Part shown: piece by piece, positions 18,710 through 27,429 of the stretch
How positions within the stretch are numbered: the stretch's first letter is position 1
Layout of the letters: the number at the start of each line of letters is the position of its first letter
Assembly: GCA_038131595.1 (NCBI GenBank)
Contig: JAYPPR010000008.1
Location: forward strand, 310,001-374,000
Direction of reading: 5' to 3'
Length of the DNA stretch: 64,000 nt
Source: UBA9926 sp038131595
GTDB taxonomy: Bacteria; Pseudomonadota; Gammaproteobacteria; Pseudomonadales; Azotimanducaceae
Notes under the pieces: model-generated
The model's input: the letters and a program-made list of their open reading frames with translations, nothing else
Databases searched by the model: none
What the model was told of the DNA's origin: nothing
Position numbers and translations under genes: made by a program

Positions 18710-19642
18710 ATGGACTCCATTATTCTTCACCACTACCCGCCAAGCCTATTTTCCGAGAAGGTTAGAGCGCTGCTCGGGTATTTAGGTCTACCTTGGCGGT
18801 CGGTCATCATTCCGCCCATGATGCCTCGCCCCCACTTGATACCGCTAAGCGGGGGCTATCGAAAGACGCCCATTATGCAAATCGGCGCTGACATTTTTTG
18901 CGACACCGAAATCATTTGTCGCACGCTAAACGGCATAAGCGATCGAGCCGATATTTATGCGCCTGGATTCAACGCCGAGCGGATCGCCAGATGGGCGGAC
19001 ACTGAGCTCTTTAAAATCACGGTTGCGCTCAATTTCAGACCCGAGGCTATCGCGGCCCAGATGAGTCAAATGTCTGCGAGCGACCTTGAAGCCTTTCAAA
19101 AAGACCGAGCCGAGCTAGCCGGCGGGCAAGCACTCGTATCGATTTCCCCCGAAGCAGCGCTCGCGGAATTTAAGGTGCTCATGGAACAACTGTCCGCGTC
19201 CCTGCGCGAACCTTTTTTATTCGGCGAAACACCCTGCATCGCCGACTTCAGCGTCTATCACTGCTTATGGTTCGTAGCGGGTAATGCGGCGAACGCGCGG
19301 CTCCTTGACCCCTGGCCAACGGTTCAAGCCTTTGTAGAGCGAATGCAAGCCTTTCAAACCGATGCTTGGGAGGATCTCTCAGCGGAATCGGCGCTCGAGA
19401 TCGGCAAGTCGGCCGAGCCTCGCTTAAGCCGAAAGAGTCAACAAATCGACCCGGGCTTGGCAAACGACCTCACAGCGGGCACAGCCATTGCTGTAACCCC
19501 CAATGACTACGGCAGAATTCCCGTCACCGGCGCCCTACAGTCTTGGACCCAGCACGCAATCGTTATCGAACGAGAAGACCCTGTTGCAGGGACCGTTGCC
19601 GTTCACTTCCCAAGCATCGGTTTTGAGGTCAGTCGCGCCTGA
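18710..19642 (+). CDS. Glutathione S-transferase family protein
   Basis: The 310-aa protein has an N-terminal thioredoxin-like GST domain with HHYPPSLFSEKVRALLGYLG (Ser near residue 12-15) and the glutathione-contact region GYRKTPIMQIGADIFCDTEII. A helical C-terminal GST domain follows to about residue 225. An extra segment of about 80 residues at the end (NDYGRIPVTGAL, HAIVIEREDP) is not part of the core fold. It may act in detoxification or breakdown of a catabolic intermediate. The ATG at 18710 follows GCAGGCACCACC. It is divergent from the SRPBCC-Rieske gene. Confidence 0.82.
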   Translation: MDSIILHHYPPSLFSEKVRALLGYLGLPWRSVIIPPMMPRPHLIPLSGGYRKTPIMQIGADIFCDTEIICRTLNGISDRADIYAPGFNAERIARWADTELFKITVALNFRPEAIAAQMSQMSASDLEAFQKDRAELAGGQALVSISPEAALAEFKVLMEQLSASLREPFLFGETPCIADFSVYHCLWFVAGNAANARLLDPWPTVQAFVERMQAFQTDAWEDLSAESALEIGKSAEPRLSRKSQQIDPGLANDLTAGTAIAVTPNDYGRIPVTGALQSWTQHAIVIEREDPVAGTVAVHFPSIGFEVSRA

Positions 19643-19699
19643 CGACTGCAGCAGAATCGGCGCATTGACGCAGAACGCTGATGATTACCAGCCTTCGGA

Positions 19700-20962
19700 T
19701 TAAGCGCCCAGACAGCGAAGCACCTCTGCTTGATAGACCTTCCCTCGCTCATTGACCAAATCGAGAATGTGCAGCGAGGTAGGAACGAACGCGAAGCCGA
19801 TCTCGAGCTCAGGGTGCCACTGAAAAATGGAACCACCGAGCCCCATCCATCCGATGAATCCCTCACGGCCCTGGTTGAGTCCTCTCTCTACCGGCGTCAT
19901 CGCGTCCATGACCCCAAATGACGCAACTCCCCCCTGACTAAACGTCGTTCGCATCCCCATGTTTTCAGTCGTCTGTTTGTCGTGAAGGGCCTGCCAGGCG
20001 TCGCCTGACAGATAGGCTCGGCCGTCAAAAGTACCGCCAGCCGCCAGCATCGCTGCGAGTCTGGCGTATCCTCTCGCTGATCCGTGAGAGTTAGCAGAGC
20101 AGGTCTCCCCTCGGGCAATGGAGTCTTCGTTGAACGAATCGATTCCTGTCATGCCGAGCATTGGCACGGGGAGTTGTCTCCCCGACTGCCCCCTCATCTG
20201 CTTAACCATGGGCCATAGGTTTCGAATCAACTGGAATGCACTATGCTGAACAGATCGCCCCATCCATTTGGGTCGACAGCTACTCAGAAAGTGCTTCCGT
20301 GGATCCAGCGGCTGCAGCGGTGAACGCCTATTGAGTTCCTCGTCGTTCAGGCCCAAGTACACGTCTGCCCCGATCGGCCCCGTAATGTCCTCTCGCAGGA
20401 ATTCCCCGATGGTACGACCCTTGGGATCCACCCGCCGGAAAATCTCATTCACAATCCACCCTCGGGTGATTGCGTGGTACTCCCTTCTTCCCCGCTCAGG
20501 AAAACTGTAGTGCAAGCCGTGGCTCTCTAGTTGTTGGCCGATCGCGTTCTCCTTGATCCGATCAGGAAGTAAGTCAGCCGGGTCAATACTGATCTCGAGC
20601 GAGGCCATCCCGCCCTCGTGCCGCATCACATCCGCGACGGTCAGATCCTGCTTGCCATTGCCACCGAACGCCGGCCAGTATTCGGTGACGCGGGCGCTGT
20701 AGTCGATCAAGCCTTGTCCGTAGAGCCACGCCATGGCGATCGCCTCCAGATTTTTACTGCTGCTGAATGCATTGACCAGACTGTCCGCGCCAAAATTTGG
20801 GTCCCGCGTTTTTGACGACCAAAGATCAACAACGCACTCGCCACGATGGTAGACACAGAGCTGAACATTGGTTTCAGCGCTTCGTGCGGTTTCTTGTTCG
20901 AAAAGCGCTTTTAACGACTCAAACGGCGCCTTGACCGTGCCATCTACTATCAGATTCGACAT
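19700..20962 (-). CDS. Serine hydrolase of the beta-lactamase / EstB type
   Basis: The 420-aa protein has the class C beta-lactamase-like fold. The nucleophile motif SxxK is Ser67-Lys70 (FSSSKN). A YHA segment serves as the second motif, and FIGWMGLGGSIFQW near the C terminus matches the third-motif region. No signal peptide is seen, so it is cytoplasmic and more likely an esterase or peptidase like EstB/LACTB than a secreted beta-lactamase. It converges on the GST gene 57 bp away. The substrate is unknown. Confidence 0.85.
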   Translation of the reverse strand: MSNLIVDGTVKAPFESLKALFEQETARSAETNVQLCVYHRGECVVDLWSSKTRDPNFGADSLVNAFSSSKNLEAIAMAWLYGQGLIDYSARVTEYWPAFGGNGKQDLTVADVMRHEGGMASLEISIDPADLLPDRIKENAIGQQLESHGLHYSFPERGRREYHAITRGWIVNEIFRRVDPKGRTIGEFLREDITGPIGADVYLGLNDEELNRRSPLQPLDPRKHFLSSCRPKWMGRSVQHSAFQLIRNLWPMVKQMRGQSGRQLPVPMLGMTGIDSFNEDSIARGETCSANSHGSARGYARLAAMLAAGGTFDGRAYLSGDAWQALHDKQTTENMGMRTTFSQGGVASFGVMDAMTPVERGLNQGREGFIGWMGLGGSIFQWHPELEIGFAFVPTSLHILDLVNERGKVYQAEVLRCLGA

Positions 20963-21047
20963 CTTCTCGCCCTCTCATTGATTTGATTGTTCGGCCACTC
21001 AGCTAGGTATCCAAGAGACCGCCTTGAGGAACTTCCCAAGCAGACGC

Positions 21048-21450
21048 TTACCCAAGCGGCGACCTTTCCCGAAAAGTCTCACGCGTCAACCGAAATTCTA
21101 AATTGCCTTTTTTAAGACCTTGCTCACTTCGTTCTATTTCTTCAACCCCAAACTTCTTGAGCGCTTTTTGAGAACGAATATTGTTTTCGCCAATCTCAAA
21201 ATACACAGCAGCGACATGGTCGAACAAAAATGCTAGTTGGGTTTGCTTAATCTCCGCATTCGCTCCCCCACCCCAATAGGGCCGTGCCAAAAGGTATACC
21301 CCAGCCATGGAAATGAGATGTCACCTGTTCAGTATCTTTGTCAGTGATCACAAAACACCCCTCGGGGTTCGCCAAATGGAGCGCTTCTGCCACGGTTGAT
21401 TCAGGATGTTGTGCCCATGGAAGATCAGGGCATCAAGATCATCGTTAGCT
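21048..21450 (-). pseudogene. Degenerate GNAT acetyltransferase
   Basis: The 3' part (21048-21308) encodes a recognisable RimJ-type GNAT C terminus: YLLARPYWGGGANAEIK, then FEIGENNIRSQKALKKFG. Upstream on the same strand, in a different frame, the sequence reads WAQHPESTVAEALHLANPEGCFVITDKDT, which fits the middle of the same family. A further fragment (DDLDALIFHG) is in yet another frame. At least two frameshifts are needed to join them, so the gene is dead. It lies between the serine hydrolase and the DUF952 gene. Confidence 0.65.
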
Positions 21451-21496
21451 GCCTGCTTTCCATCGCTCGTCTCCCATCGACCCTTCGTTTCAGTGA

Positions 21497-21883
21497 TCAC
21501 GGGCTCGCAATACGCTCAATCTCATGGAGCAAGTGCTCTGGCAGCGCAAAGGCTGATCTCTCAAGTGTCCATACTTGATTGACGTATTCGACACTTAACA
21601 CCCCATAGTAATGAGGAAAATAGCCTGCCCTATCTGACCCAGCGGCGGTTTCGAACCGCAGCTTCTCCGCCAACACCTTTGGATCCACCGCTATCAACAT
21701 GACCTGCTCCGCATGGCTGAAGTATCGAGCCAGGGTCAACGGAAGTTGCGCTGCAGTCGAAAGGTGAACAAACCCGTCAGCTCGGTCAACCTCGGTATGA
21801 ATCCTTCCAGATGCCTGCGCAGCTTGCCAATCCTCGGCGGTCAGCACTTTGTATACCGTCTCGGCTAGTCTGGTGTTGGTCAT
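21497..21883 (-). CDS. DUF952 domain protein
   Basis: The 128-aa protein matches the DUF952 family. The start is VYKVLTAEDWQAAQASG; the hallmark DGFVHLSTAAQLPLTLARYF follows, then DPKVLAEKLRFE and FPHYYGVL. The fold is thought to resemble ADP-ribosyltransferase-like proteins, but no activity is established. The Asp-Gly-Phe-hydrophobic-His-Leu-Ser and Phe-Pro-His-x-Tyr-Gly motifs are intact. It lies head to head with the antiporter gene, with the octamer microsatellite between them. Confidence 0.85.
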   Translation of the reverse strand: MTNTRLAETVYKVLTAEDWQAAQASGRIHTEVDRADGFVHLSTAAQLPLTLARYFSHAEQVMLIAVDPKVLAEKLRFETAAGSDRAGYFPHYYGVLSVEYVNQVWTLERSAFALPEHLLHEIERIASP

Positions 21884-21982
21884 TCATCCATCTCTACATT
21901 TGTTGTCATTGAACGCGGCGGGCCGACCCGCAAGCAAGCACTAGCTAAGATACCCAAAACCCCTCGAGTCGCACCCCTCGCC

Positions 21983-22076
21983 TCTCAGTCTCTCAGTCTC
22001 TCAGTCTCTCAGTCTCTCAGTCTCTCAGTCTCTCAGTCTCTCAGTCTCTCAGTCTCTCAGTCTCTCAGTCTCTCAG
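21983..22076 (+). repeat. 8-bp tandem repeat (TCTCAGTC), 11.75 copies
   Basis: A perfect microsatellite of unit TCTCAGTC runs for 94 bp without a single interruption. It lies in the intergenic space between the DUF952 gene and the antiporter, ending about 100 bp before the antiporter start. Such arrays change copy number by slipped-strand mispairing. Since it is non-coding, any effect would be on transcription, for example on promoter spacing. Confidence 0.97.
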
Positions 22077-22079
22077 AGA

Positions 22080-22085
22080 TAGAAT
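22080..22085 (+). promoter_or_regulatory. Possible -10 element for the antiporter gene
   Basis: TAGAAT starts four bases after the octamer array ends and lies about 95 bp before the ATG at 22181. If it is the -10, the -35 region falls inside the repeat, so copy number would change what sits at -35 and farther upstream. No TTGACA-like -35 is seen; this is a weak call. Confidence 0.3.
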
Positions 22086-22180
22086 CACAAGCTCGGCCAG
22101 CTAACGCAGTCAAAAGCATTCGCTGGTTACTTTCAAACAGCACCATTGGCAATTGGTTGAGTATCGGACACGATGGCGAT

Positions 22181-23683
22181 ATGGCAGATCCTCCTACCCT
22201 ATTCAGTCTGGGCCCCATTGTCCTCGCCTTGATCATTTCGGTCTGGACCAGACAAGTGATCCTCGGTCTCTTCGTGGGCCTTTATGCAGGCGTCATGATG
22301 CTAACTGGGCCGGCTCCGCTCAAGAGCCTAACGCGGTTGATGAGCGAACATCTCGTCCCTCAGCTAACCGATGAATACAACGCGGCTGTATTGATATTGC
22401 TCGCAGTCATTGGTGGTTTTGTTGCGCTCATGGAGCAAAGCGGTGGCGGGTACGCCTTCGCCAAACGCCTCGCCAGCACATTGAAATCAAAAAGCCGAAC
22501 CCAGATCTCCGCCTGGAGCGCTGGCATCGTGATCTTTTTCTCAGACCTTGGCACGCCACTGATCGTGGGCCCGGCTTTCAGAGCCTTATTTGATCGCATC
22601 GGCCTCTCGCGTCAAAAGCTCGCGTACATCATTGATGCCACTGCCGCACCGGTGGCTATCCTCATTCCCTTCATTGGATGGGGGGTGTACATCATGAGCT
22701 TGCTCAATCAACAAGTTGAGCACCTTAATCTCCCGGGAAGCGACTATGCGCTCCTGTTAAGCGCACTACCCTATCAATTCTATGCTTGGCTCACGCTCGC
22801 CGCGATTCCGATGACCGCGCTAATCGGCTATGACTTTCGACTCATGCGAGAGGCCGATACCCACGCGGGGTTGAGGTCCACCAGGGGCGAAACGACTGAC
22901 ACCACTCCAACGAACGCTCAGCAGTCTGCGCGAGCGTCTTTCATTTGGCTGCCACTTCTCGTTTTGGGCGCAACCCTTCTATGGACCCTCGCACCACTTG
23001 GCTTCCCGTTTGAAAGAGTTAGCGGCAGTCAATTTAGGGCTGGGCTCTCAGCCGCTTACCTTGTGGCTACGCTCTCCCTGGTAGGTTTGCTTCTCGTCTA
23101 CAGAACGGAGGGATTCCTTTCGAGCGTTTCGATTTATATTCAGGGGATGGGGCGGATGATGCCCATTGCCGTGATGCTGCTTCTCGCTTGGGCGATGGGC
23201 GATATCCTGACTTTGCTGGGCAGCGATGCTTACGTCGCAAACTGGGTGGCAGGTTCTATCAGTGCAACGCATTTGCCACTCTTGATCTTTATCGTTGCTT
23301 GCCTGGTTTCCTTTGCTACCGGATCTTCTTGGGGCACCTTTGCACTGTTGTTCCCCTTAGCCTTGCCGGCTGCTGTCACTGTCGATGCCTCTCTCGCGCT
23401 CAGCGTTGCCGCCGTATTGTCTGGGGGGCTCTTTGGTGACCATGCGTCTCCCATTTCAGAAACGACGCTACTTGCCTCCGCCGGCGCGGGTGTTGACCCG
23501 ATCGACCACTTCAAGACGCAACTGCCTTATGCGCTTTTAAATGGAGGGCTCTGCCTCCTCGGACTTTGGATAGCCGCAGCGAGCCAATGGCAAGGTGTGC
23601 TACTCGGTGTGCTATCGATGCAGTTAGCAGTGCTCCTCACTGCCCGGTGGTTATGGCGGCGCAAAGCGCAGGTGAGCACTTAA
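22181..23683 (+). CDS. NhaC-type Na+/H+ antiporter family protein
   Basis: The 500-aa polytopic protein (about 11-12 hydrophobic segments) resembles the Na+/H+ antiporter NhaC-like family (COG1757). Conserved stretches include IFFSDLGTPLIVGP, YIIDATAAPVAILIPFIGWGVYI, SFATGSSWGTFALLFP and SGGLFGDHASPISETT, the last being the hallmark near the C terminus. It probably exchanges Na+ for H+ or an organic substrate across the inner membrane. The ATG at 22181 is chosen; a TTG at 22157 is in frame and cannot be excluded. Expression may be affected by the upstream octamer repeat. Confidence 0.88.
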   Translation: MADPPTLFSLGPIVLALIISVWTRQVILGLFVGLYAGVMMLTGPAPLKSLTRLMSEHLVPQLTDEYNAAVLILLAVIGGFVALMEQSGGGYAFAKRLASTLKSKSRTQISAWSAGIVIFFSDLGTPLIVGPAFRALFDRIGLSRQKLAYIIDATAAPVAILIPFIGWGVYIMSLLNQQVEHLNLPGSDYALLLSALPYQFYAWLTLAAIPMTALIGYDFRLMREADTHAGLRSTRGETTDTTPTNAQQSARASFIWLPLLVLGATLLWTLAPLGFPFERVSGSQFRAGLSAAYLVATLSLVGLLLVYRTEGFLSSVSIYIQGMGRMMPIAVMLLLAWAMGDILTLLGSDAYVANWVAGSISATHLPLLIFIVACLVSFATGSSWGTFALLFPLALPAAVTVDASLALSVAAVLSGGLFGDHASPISETTLLASAGAGVDPIDHFKTQLPYALLNGGLCLLGLWIAAASQWQGVLLGVLSMQLAVLLTARWLWRRKAQVST

Positions 23684-23892
23684 AGGTACACCGTGACGCT
23701 GCCTCACGCAGTTAGAAAGCTACTGATATGGCTATTCCAACTAACAATGAGTACACGTGAAGGAGAAAAGTTATCTTTCAAGTGCTCTAACCAGATGGGC
23801 TGAGAAGGGACCTGTTCAACGCCGACGAGCACCGACCCAGCACCGATACCGGCAGCAGCCGCATGGTGAAACGCTCGCGGGGCTGTCTGACG

Positions 23893-24945
23893 CTAACTGT
23901 CAGCTAGCGCCTGTTCCTCTTCGCTCATCTCAGCGGGGATCGATTCGAAAAGCGGGGTAGAAAGATAACGCTCGCCAGTATCTGGAAGCATCACCAAAAA
24001 TACCGATCCCTCTGGCGCGTTCTCTGCCACTTCGATGGCCGTTGCGAGTGTCGAGCCCCCAGAGATACCCGTCAAAATACCTTCTTCTGCTGCGAGCCTT
24101 GTAGCCCACCGCATACCGTCTTCACCATTGACAGGCAGCACTTGATCAAAGTGCTGTTGATCAACGCTCTCTTGCAGCACTTGGGGAATGAAATCCGGTG
24201 TCCAACCCTGAATCATATGAGGCTGCCAGGCCGGGTGACTTTCCTTTGGGGATCCATCCTCCAATCTTGCCTGTTCTAACCCTGAGCCAATGAGCGCGGC
24301 ATTATGAGGCTCGGAGAGGATAATTTTGCAGTCAGGTCGCGCAGTTTTAAGCACCCGCGCTACGCCCGTCACCGTCCCTCCAGTGCCGTATCCAGTCACC
24401 CAGTAATCTAGGCGGGCACCCTCGAAATCAGCGACTATCTCCTGACCCGTGGTGCTTTCGTGGATGTCCGCATTCGCCGCGGTTTCGAATTGCTGAGCAA
24501 AAAACCAACCATTTTGATCCGCCAGTTGCCTCGCTTTTTGCACCATCCCCGTACCCTTCTCTTCCTTGGGCGTGAGAACAACTTTGGCGCCTAACATTCT
24601 CATCAGTCGCCGGCGCTCTACAGAGAAGGTTTCTACCATAGTGATGACCAGCGGGTAGCCCTTTGCGGCGCAGACCATGGCAAGCCCAATCCCAGTATTC
24701 CCTGAGGTTGCCTCAACCACAGTTTGACCTGGCTGCAAGCGGCCCTCTCGTTCGGCGGCTTCGATAATATTGAGCGCAAGTCGATCTTTGACCGAGGCTA
24801 GCGGATTGAACGATTCGACCTTGACGTACATGGTGACGTGAGAAGGAGCAATCCGGTTCAGGCGGACTGATGGCGTGTCTCCAACCGTTTCCGTGATGCT
24901 GTTGTACAGTCGTCCGCGGCCTTCCGTTCGATATAGTTCGCTCAT
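23893..24945 (-). CDS. cysK: Cysteine synthase (O-acetylserine sulfhydrylase)
   Basis: This PLP enzyme makes L-cysteine from O-acetylserine and sulfide. PLP lysine is Lys53 in ASVKDR, the substrate loop is TSGNTG (80-85) and the phosphate-binding loop is GTGGTVTG. The 350-aa length is slightly above the 310-325 usual for CysK because of extra residues at both ends and an inserted stretch (ARLEDGSPKESHPAWQPH). AGGAG precedes the ATG at 24945. The gene is single, not next to cysE. A CysK-like beta-replacing paralogue is possible, so the symbol is a family-level call. Confidence 0.85.
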   Translation of the reverse strand: MSELYRTEGRGRLYNSITETVGDTPSVRLNRIAPSHVTMYVKVESFNPLASVKDRLALNIIEAAEREGRLQPGQTVVEATSGNTGIGLAMVCAAKGYPLVITMVETFSVERRRLMRMLGAKVVLTPKEEKGTGMVQKARQLADQNGWFFAQQFETAANADIHESTTGQEIVADFEGARLDYWVTGYGTGGTVTGVARVLKTARPDCKIILSEPHNAALIGSGLEQARLEDGSPKESHPAWQPHMIQGWTPDFIPQVLQESVDQQHFDQVLPVNGEDGMRWATRLAAEEGILTGISGGSTLATAIEVAENAPEGSVFLVMLPDTGERYLSTPLFESIPAEMSEEEQALADS

Positions 24946-25073
24946 TGATCACTCCTATCTTGTCGATCCAGTAAGAGACGGGTCCAGTCGAGATGAGACC
25001 CCATGAGTCGCCTAGACTAATCGATCGATCAAGGGCGCGCACCAACGAAAAAAGCATAAGGTTAGACAAAGAC

Positions 25074-26117
25074 TCAGGCTGCTTTAACAGTCCAACGCAC
25101 CGTTGTTTCGTCTTTATCCGCCAACTCCGATGTGAGAGACATGGGAGCCCTGTGAGAACTGATCGCCCCCTGCCATAGCGACGTCCAGCTCTTGAAAAGT
25201 ACACTACGAGCGGGCCCGCTCATGTCGCGACCCACACGAAATCCTTCGTGTAGGATCTCGGCTTCCGCGATCGATTGATCCACCACTTTCGCTTCATCGC
25301 CCATGCCGGAAAACATGCCGACCAAAAAGCGAGCCGCGTCCTCAACACCACCATCGACTGCACCGGTTGCGGCTGCCATCACCGAGTAATGTTGCAGTCC
25401 AGTGAGCCGAGCCGCCCGAGCCGCCAGCGCCTCAGCGCGGGCTTCGCCGACAACTTCGATCAACGCGGCGATTCCGTTACGAATATACTCGACCGCATAG
25501 TTTCGATTGGCTTTCAAAAGCCTCAGTTCGTTCCATTCAGATTGCGGGGGTGCGGGCTGCGCTTCCGCATCGTAAAGCGGCGTTCGCTCATCGGGCGAAA
25601 AGATCAGTCGCTCGTCAGGTGACAAGTCGCGGTCGTACTCTTTGAAATAACCACAAAGCCCAAATTGACCCGTTACGTCCTCGGAGACGCAAACAAACCC
25701 AAGTCGAGGGTTTTCAAGACTGACGCCATTCTGCGCATACCAACCGTGGAGGAAGCCTCGGCCAGCTTCCATCGGAATTCCGCAAATAGCAGGGCCGGCA
25801 TACATCCAGCGTGGGTAGCGAAATCGCACCCAGGCTTTGGTGTCTGACTCGGGCATGTATTCCACTGCCACACCACCCATGCCATTTGAAAGCACATGAT
25901 ATTTCGCGCAGGCAACTGCATCCGGCAGGCCATCTAGACCCAACTTTGAAAAACTGGAGAGAAACTTCTCTTCGTGCTGCTTTCTAAAGAGGCGGAACAT
26001 CCAATCGAAGACAGTCTGCTTACTCTCTTCAACCGCTACCATTAACTGTAAGCCAAGAAAGTATTGGTGATGCAAATCAGCCTGCGCTTGAATTGCTTTG
26101 TTCTCTATCGATTCCAT
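25074..26117 (-). CDS. Unrecognised 347-aa protein divergent from a TetR regulator
   Basis: I do not recognise the family with confidence. The protein is soluble, without signal peptide or membrane helix, and rich in aromatic residues in the first half (KAWVRFRYPRWMYAGPAI, GFLHGWYAQNG). The second half is helical and Ala-rich (NYAVEYIRNGIAALIEVVGEARAEALAARAARL). An L-2-amino-thiazoline-4-carboxylate-hydrolase-like fold is one possible guess, not supported by clear motifs. GAGAGG precedes the ATG at 26117. It is transcribed away from the TetR gene across a 329-bp gap holding TetR-type operators, so that repressor may control it. Confidence 0.75.
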   Translation of the reverse strand: MESIENKAIQAQADLHHQYFLGLQLMVAVEESKQTVFDWMFRLFRKQHEEKFLSSFSKLGLDGLPDAVACAKYHVLSNGMGGVAVEYMPESDTKAWVRFRYPRWMYAGPAICGIPMEAGRGFLHGWYAQNGVSLENPRLGFVCVSEDVTGQFGLCGYFKEYDRDLSPDERLIFSPDERTPLYDAEAQPAPPQSEWNELRLLKANRNYAVEYIRNGIAALIEVVGEARAEALAARAARLTGLQHYSVMAAATGAVDGGVEDAARFLVGMFSGMGDEAKVVDQSIAEAEILHEGFRVGRDMSGPARSVLFKSWTSLWQGAISSHRAPMSLTSELADKDETTVRWTVKAA

Positions 26118-26330
26118 CTTTTACCTCTCTGCATCTGGGCAATTTTGCTTAGGTGGACGCAACGCTCCTGCAAAACGACCTTTGATCATAAGGCCGCTTG
26201 CCGCGTCATAAGATCTGACGCCCCAAATCACACACAACTAAAAACCTATGATTCGACCATTTAGCGACTAGTGGATCTTCATATCTAGAGGGGACATCCC
26301 ATCATCTATCCCCTGCTGAGTCCTTAAGTC

Positions 26331-26360
26331 CTGAGTTATAACGCACTGAGTTATAACGCA
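26331..26360. repeat. Two tandem copies of a 15-bp unit (CTGAGTTATAACGCA)
   Basis: The unit is repeated exactly twice immediately upstream of the first TetR-type operator. The TTATAA core could act as a promoter -10 element duplicated by slippage. It lies within the divergent control region. Confidence 0.9.
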
Positions 26361-26365
26361 CTGGA

Positions 26366-26411
26366 CTTACCAAATGGTAAGCCCTTCTCACTTTACTTAC
26401 CAAATGGTAGG
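26366..26411. promoter_or_regulatory. Two TetR-type operators
   Basis: The perfect palindrome CTTACCAAATGGTAAG (26366-26381) is followed by a near copy, CTTACCAAATGGTAGG (26396-26411), exactly 30 bp apart centre to centre, about three helical turns. Half-sites are CTTACC / GGTAAG around a four-base centre. They end 35 bp before the GTG start of the TetR-family gene, so autoregulation is very likely, with joint control of the divergent 347-aa gene possible. Confidence 0.85.
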
Positions 26412-26446
26412 CTTGCAACCGCACTCAGCACCTTGGATGTATCGCA

Positions 26447-27046
26447 GTGACCTCTACCCGGGAAAGACTACTCACAGAAGCAGAGCGCCTCTTCGCCGAG
26501 CGAGGGTTTTATGGCGTGAGCATCGCTGCCGTCTCAACCGAGCTGGGGCTCACCAAGCAAGCGTTGCTGCATCACTTCGGTTCGAAAGAGAAACTATACG
26601 CTGAGGTCCTAAAGCGCATATCCGCCCGCCTTGGCACTTTGGTTGCACCGACAGATAGCGACATCGCTGATCCGCAACAGGCGCTAACCGACTATTTGAT
26701 TCGAATAGCGAAAAACGCACGTGAAGAGCCGCATCAAATGTCTTTACTCATGCGGGAACTCTTGGACAATCAGGAACGAGCTGACATCGTGCAAAGCTGG
26801 TTCCTAGGGTCTTTTCTCAAGGAACTCATTCAAATGTTGAAAGCAATCGATCATTGGTCAGATGCTCCTGATCATGTTGCCCTCGCAACGATCATGCAGT
26901 TTCTTGGGGCAATCAACTATTACGCCGTATCAGGACCAACCCTCAAGGGAATCTTCGGGAATGATGTCTACTCGGCATTGGATGACCAGTTCGACGACCA
27001 ACTCGAACAACTTATTTCGGCGGCAATTTCCTCAAGAGGCTCCTAA
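26447..27046 (+). CDS. TetR/AcrR-family transcriptional regulator
   Basis: The 199-aa repressor has an N-terminal helix-turn-helix: TRERLLTEAERLFAERGFYGVSIAAVSTELGLTKQALLHHFGSKEKLYAEVL, ending around residue 55. A TetR-type ligand-binding helical domain follows. The start is GTG at 26447. Two 16-bp palindromes just upstream are the probable binding sites, so it likely represses itself and perhaps the divergent 347-aa gene. The inducer is unknown. Confidence 0.9.
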   Translation: MTSTRERLLTEAERLFAERGFYGVSIAAVSTELGLTKQALLHHFGSKEKLYAEVLKRISARLGTLVAPTDSDIADPQQALTDYLIRIAKNAREEPHQMSLLMRELLDNQERADIVQSWFLGSFLKELIQMLKAIDHWSDAPDHVALATIMQFLGAINYYAVSGPTLKGIFGNDVYSALDDQFDDQLEQLISAAISSRGS

Positions 27047-27391
27047 CCATCTCCACGGCAAGCGTGGATGCTTTCGAAGTCACTTCTATTTCCATCCCGG
27101 TAACAGCATGGTTTGATGCAAAACCATGGGTTTCTCGGATAGCTAGCAGAACTCGACAGTGAAACTTCGTCTTTGACCATTCAGTATCAAGGCCAGTTTT
27201 ACTAGCGCTCGAGCCCGACAAGGTCTCATACAAGGCCTTTAGATCTGCGGTAATGCCAGTCCCGCTCTGTGAAGCGATCAGCAAATAATCGATCGCAAGA
27301 GACGATTTTGAGCATTAGTCGCCACGACTGAAGCAATCAATACGCCGTTCCGACTGACTTTTAAAATGTAACCTTTACTTCACATTATGTA
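27047..27391. other. Gap between TetR gene and XRE module
   Basis: A minus-strand open frame (27012-27284) with only a TTG start overlaps the TetR 3' end and resembles no family. It is not accepted as a gene. The last 30 bases become AT-rich and lead into the palindrome of the next operon. Confidence 0.4.
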
Positions 27392-27413
27392 GATGTTACG
27401 TTTACGTTACATC
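27392..27413. promoter_or_regulatory. Palindrome upstream of the membrane-protein/XRE operon
   Basis: A 22-bp imperfect palindrome has arms GATGTTACGT and ACGTTACATC around TT. It lies 16 bp before the first gene. A related ATGTAAC motif sits at 27366, suggesting two binding sites. The likely binder is the XRE regulator encoded third in the same operon; this is inference. Confidence 0.5.
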
Positions 27414-27429
27414 TTGCTTGAGTCCAACA

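Noticed and set aside
21983..22076. CRISPR array
   Set aside because: The repeat is a simple tandem of 8 bp with no spacers.
27012..27284. 90-aa minus-strand frame after the TetR gene
   Set aside because: TTG start only, overlaps the TetR 3' end, no family resemblance.
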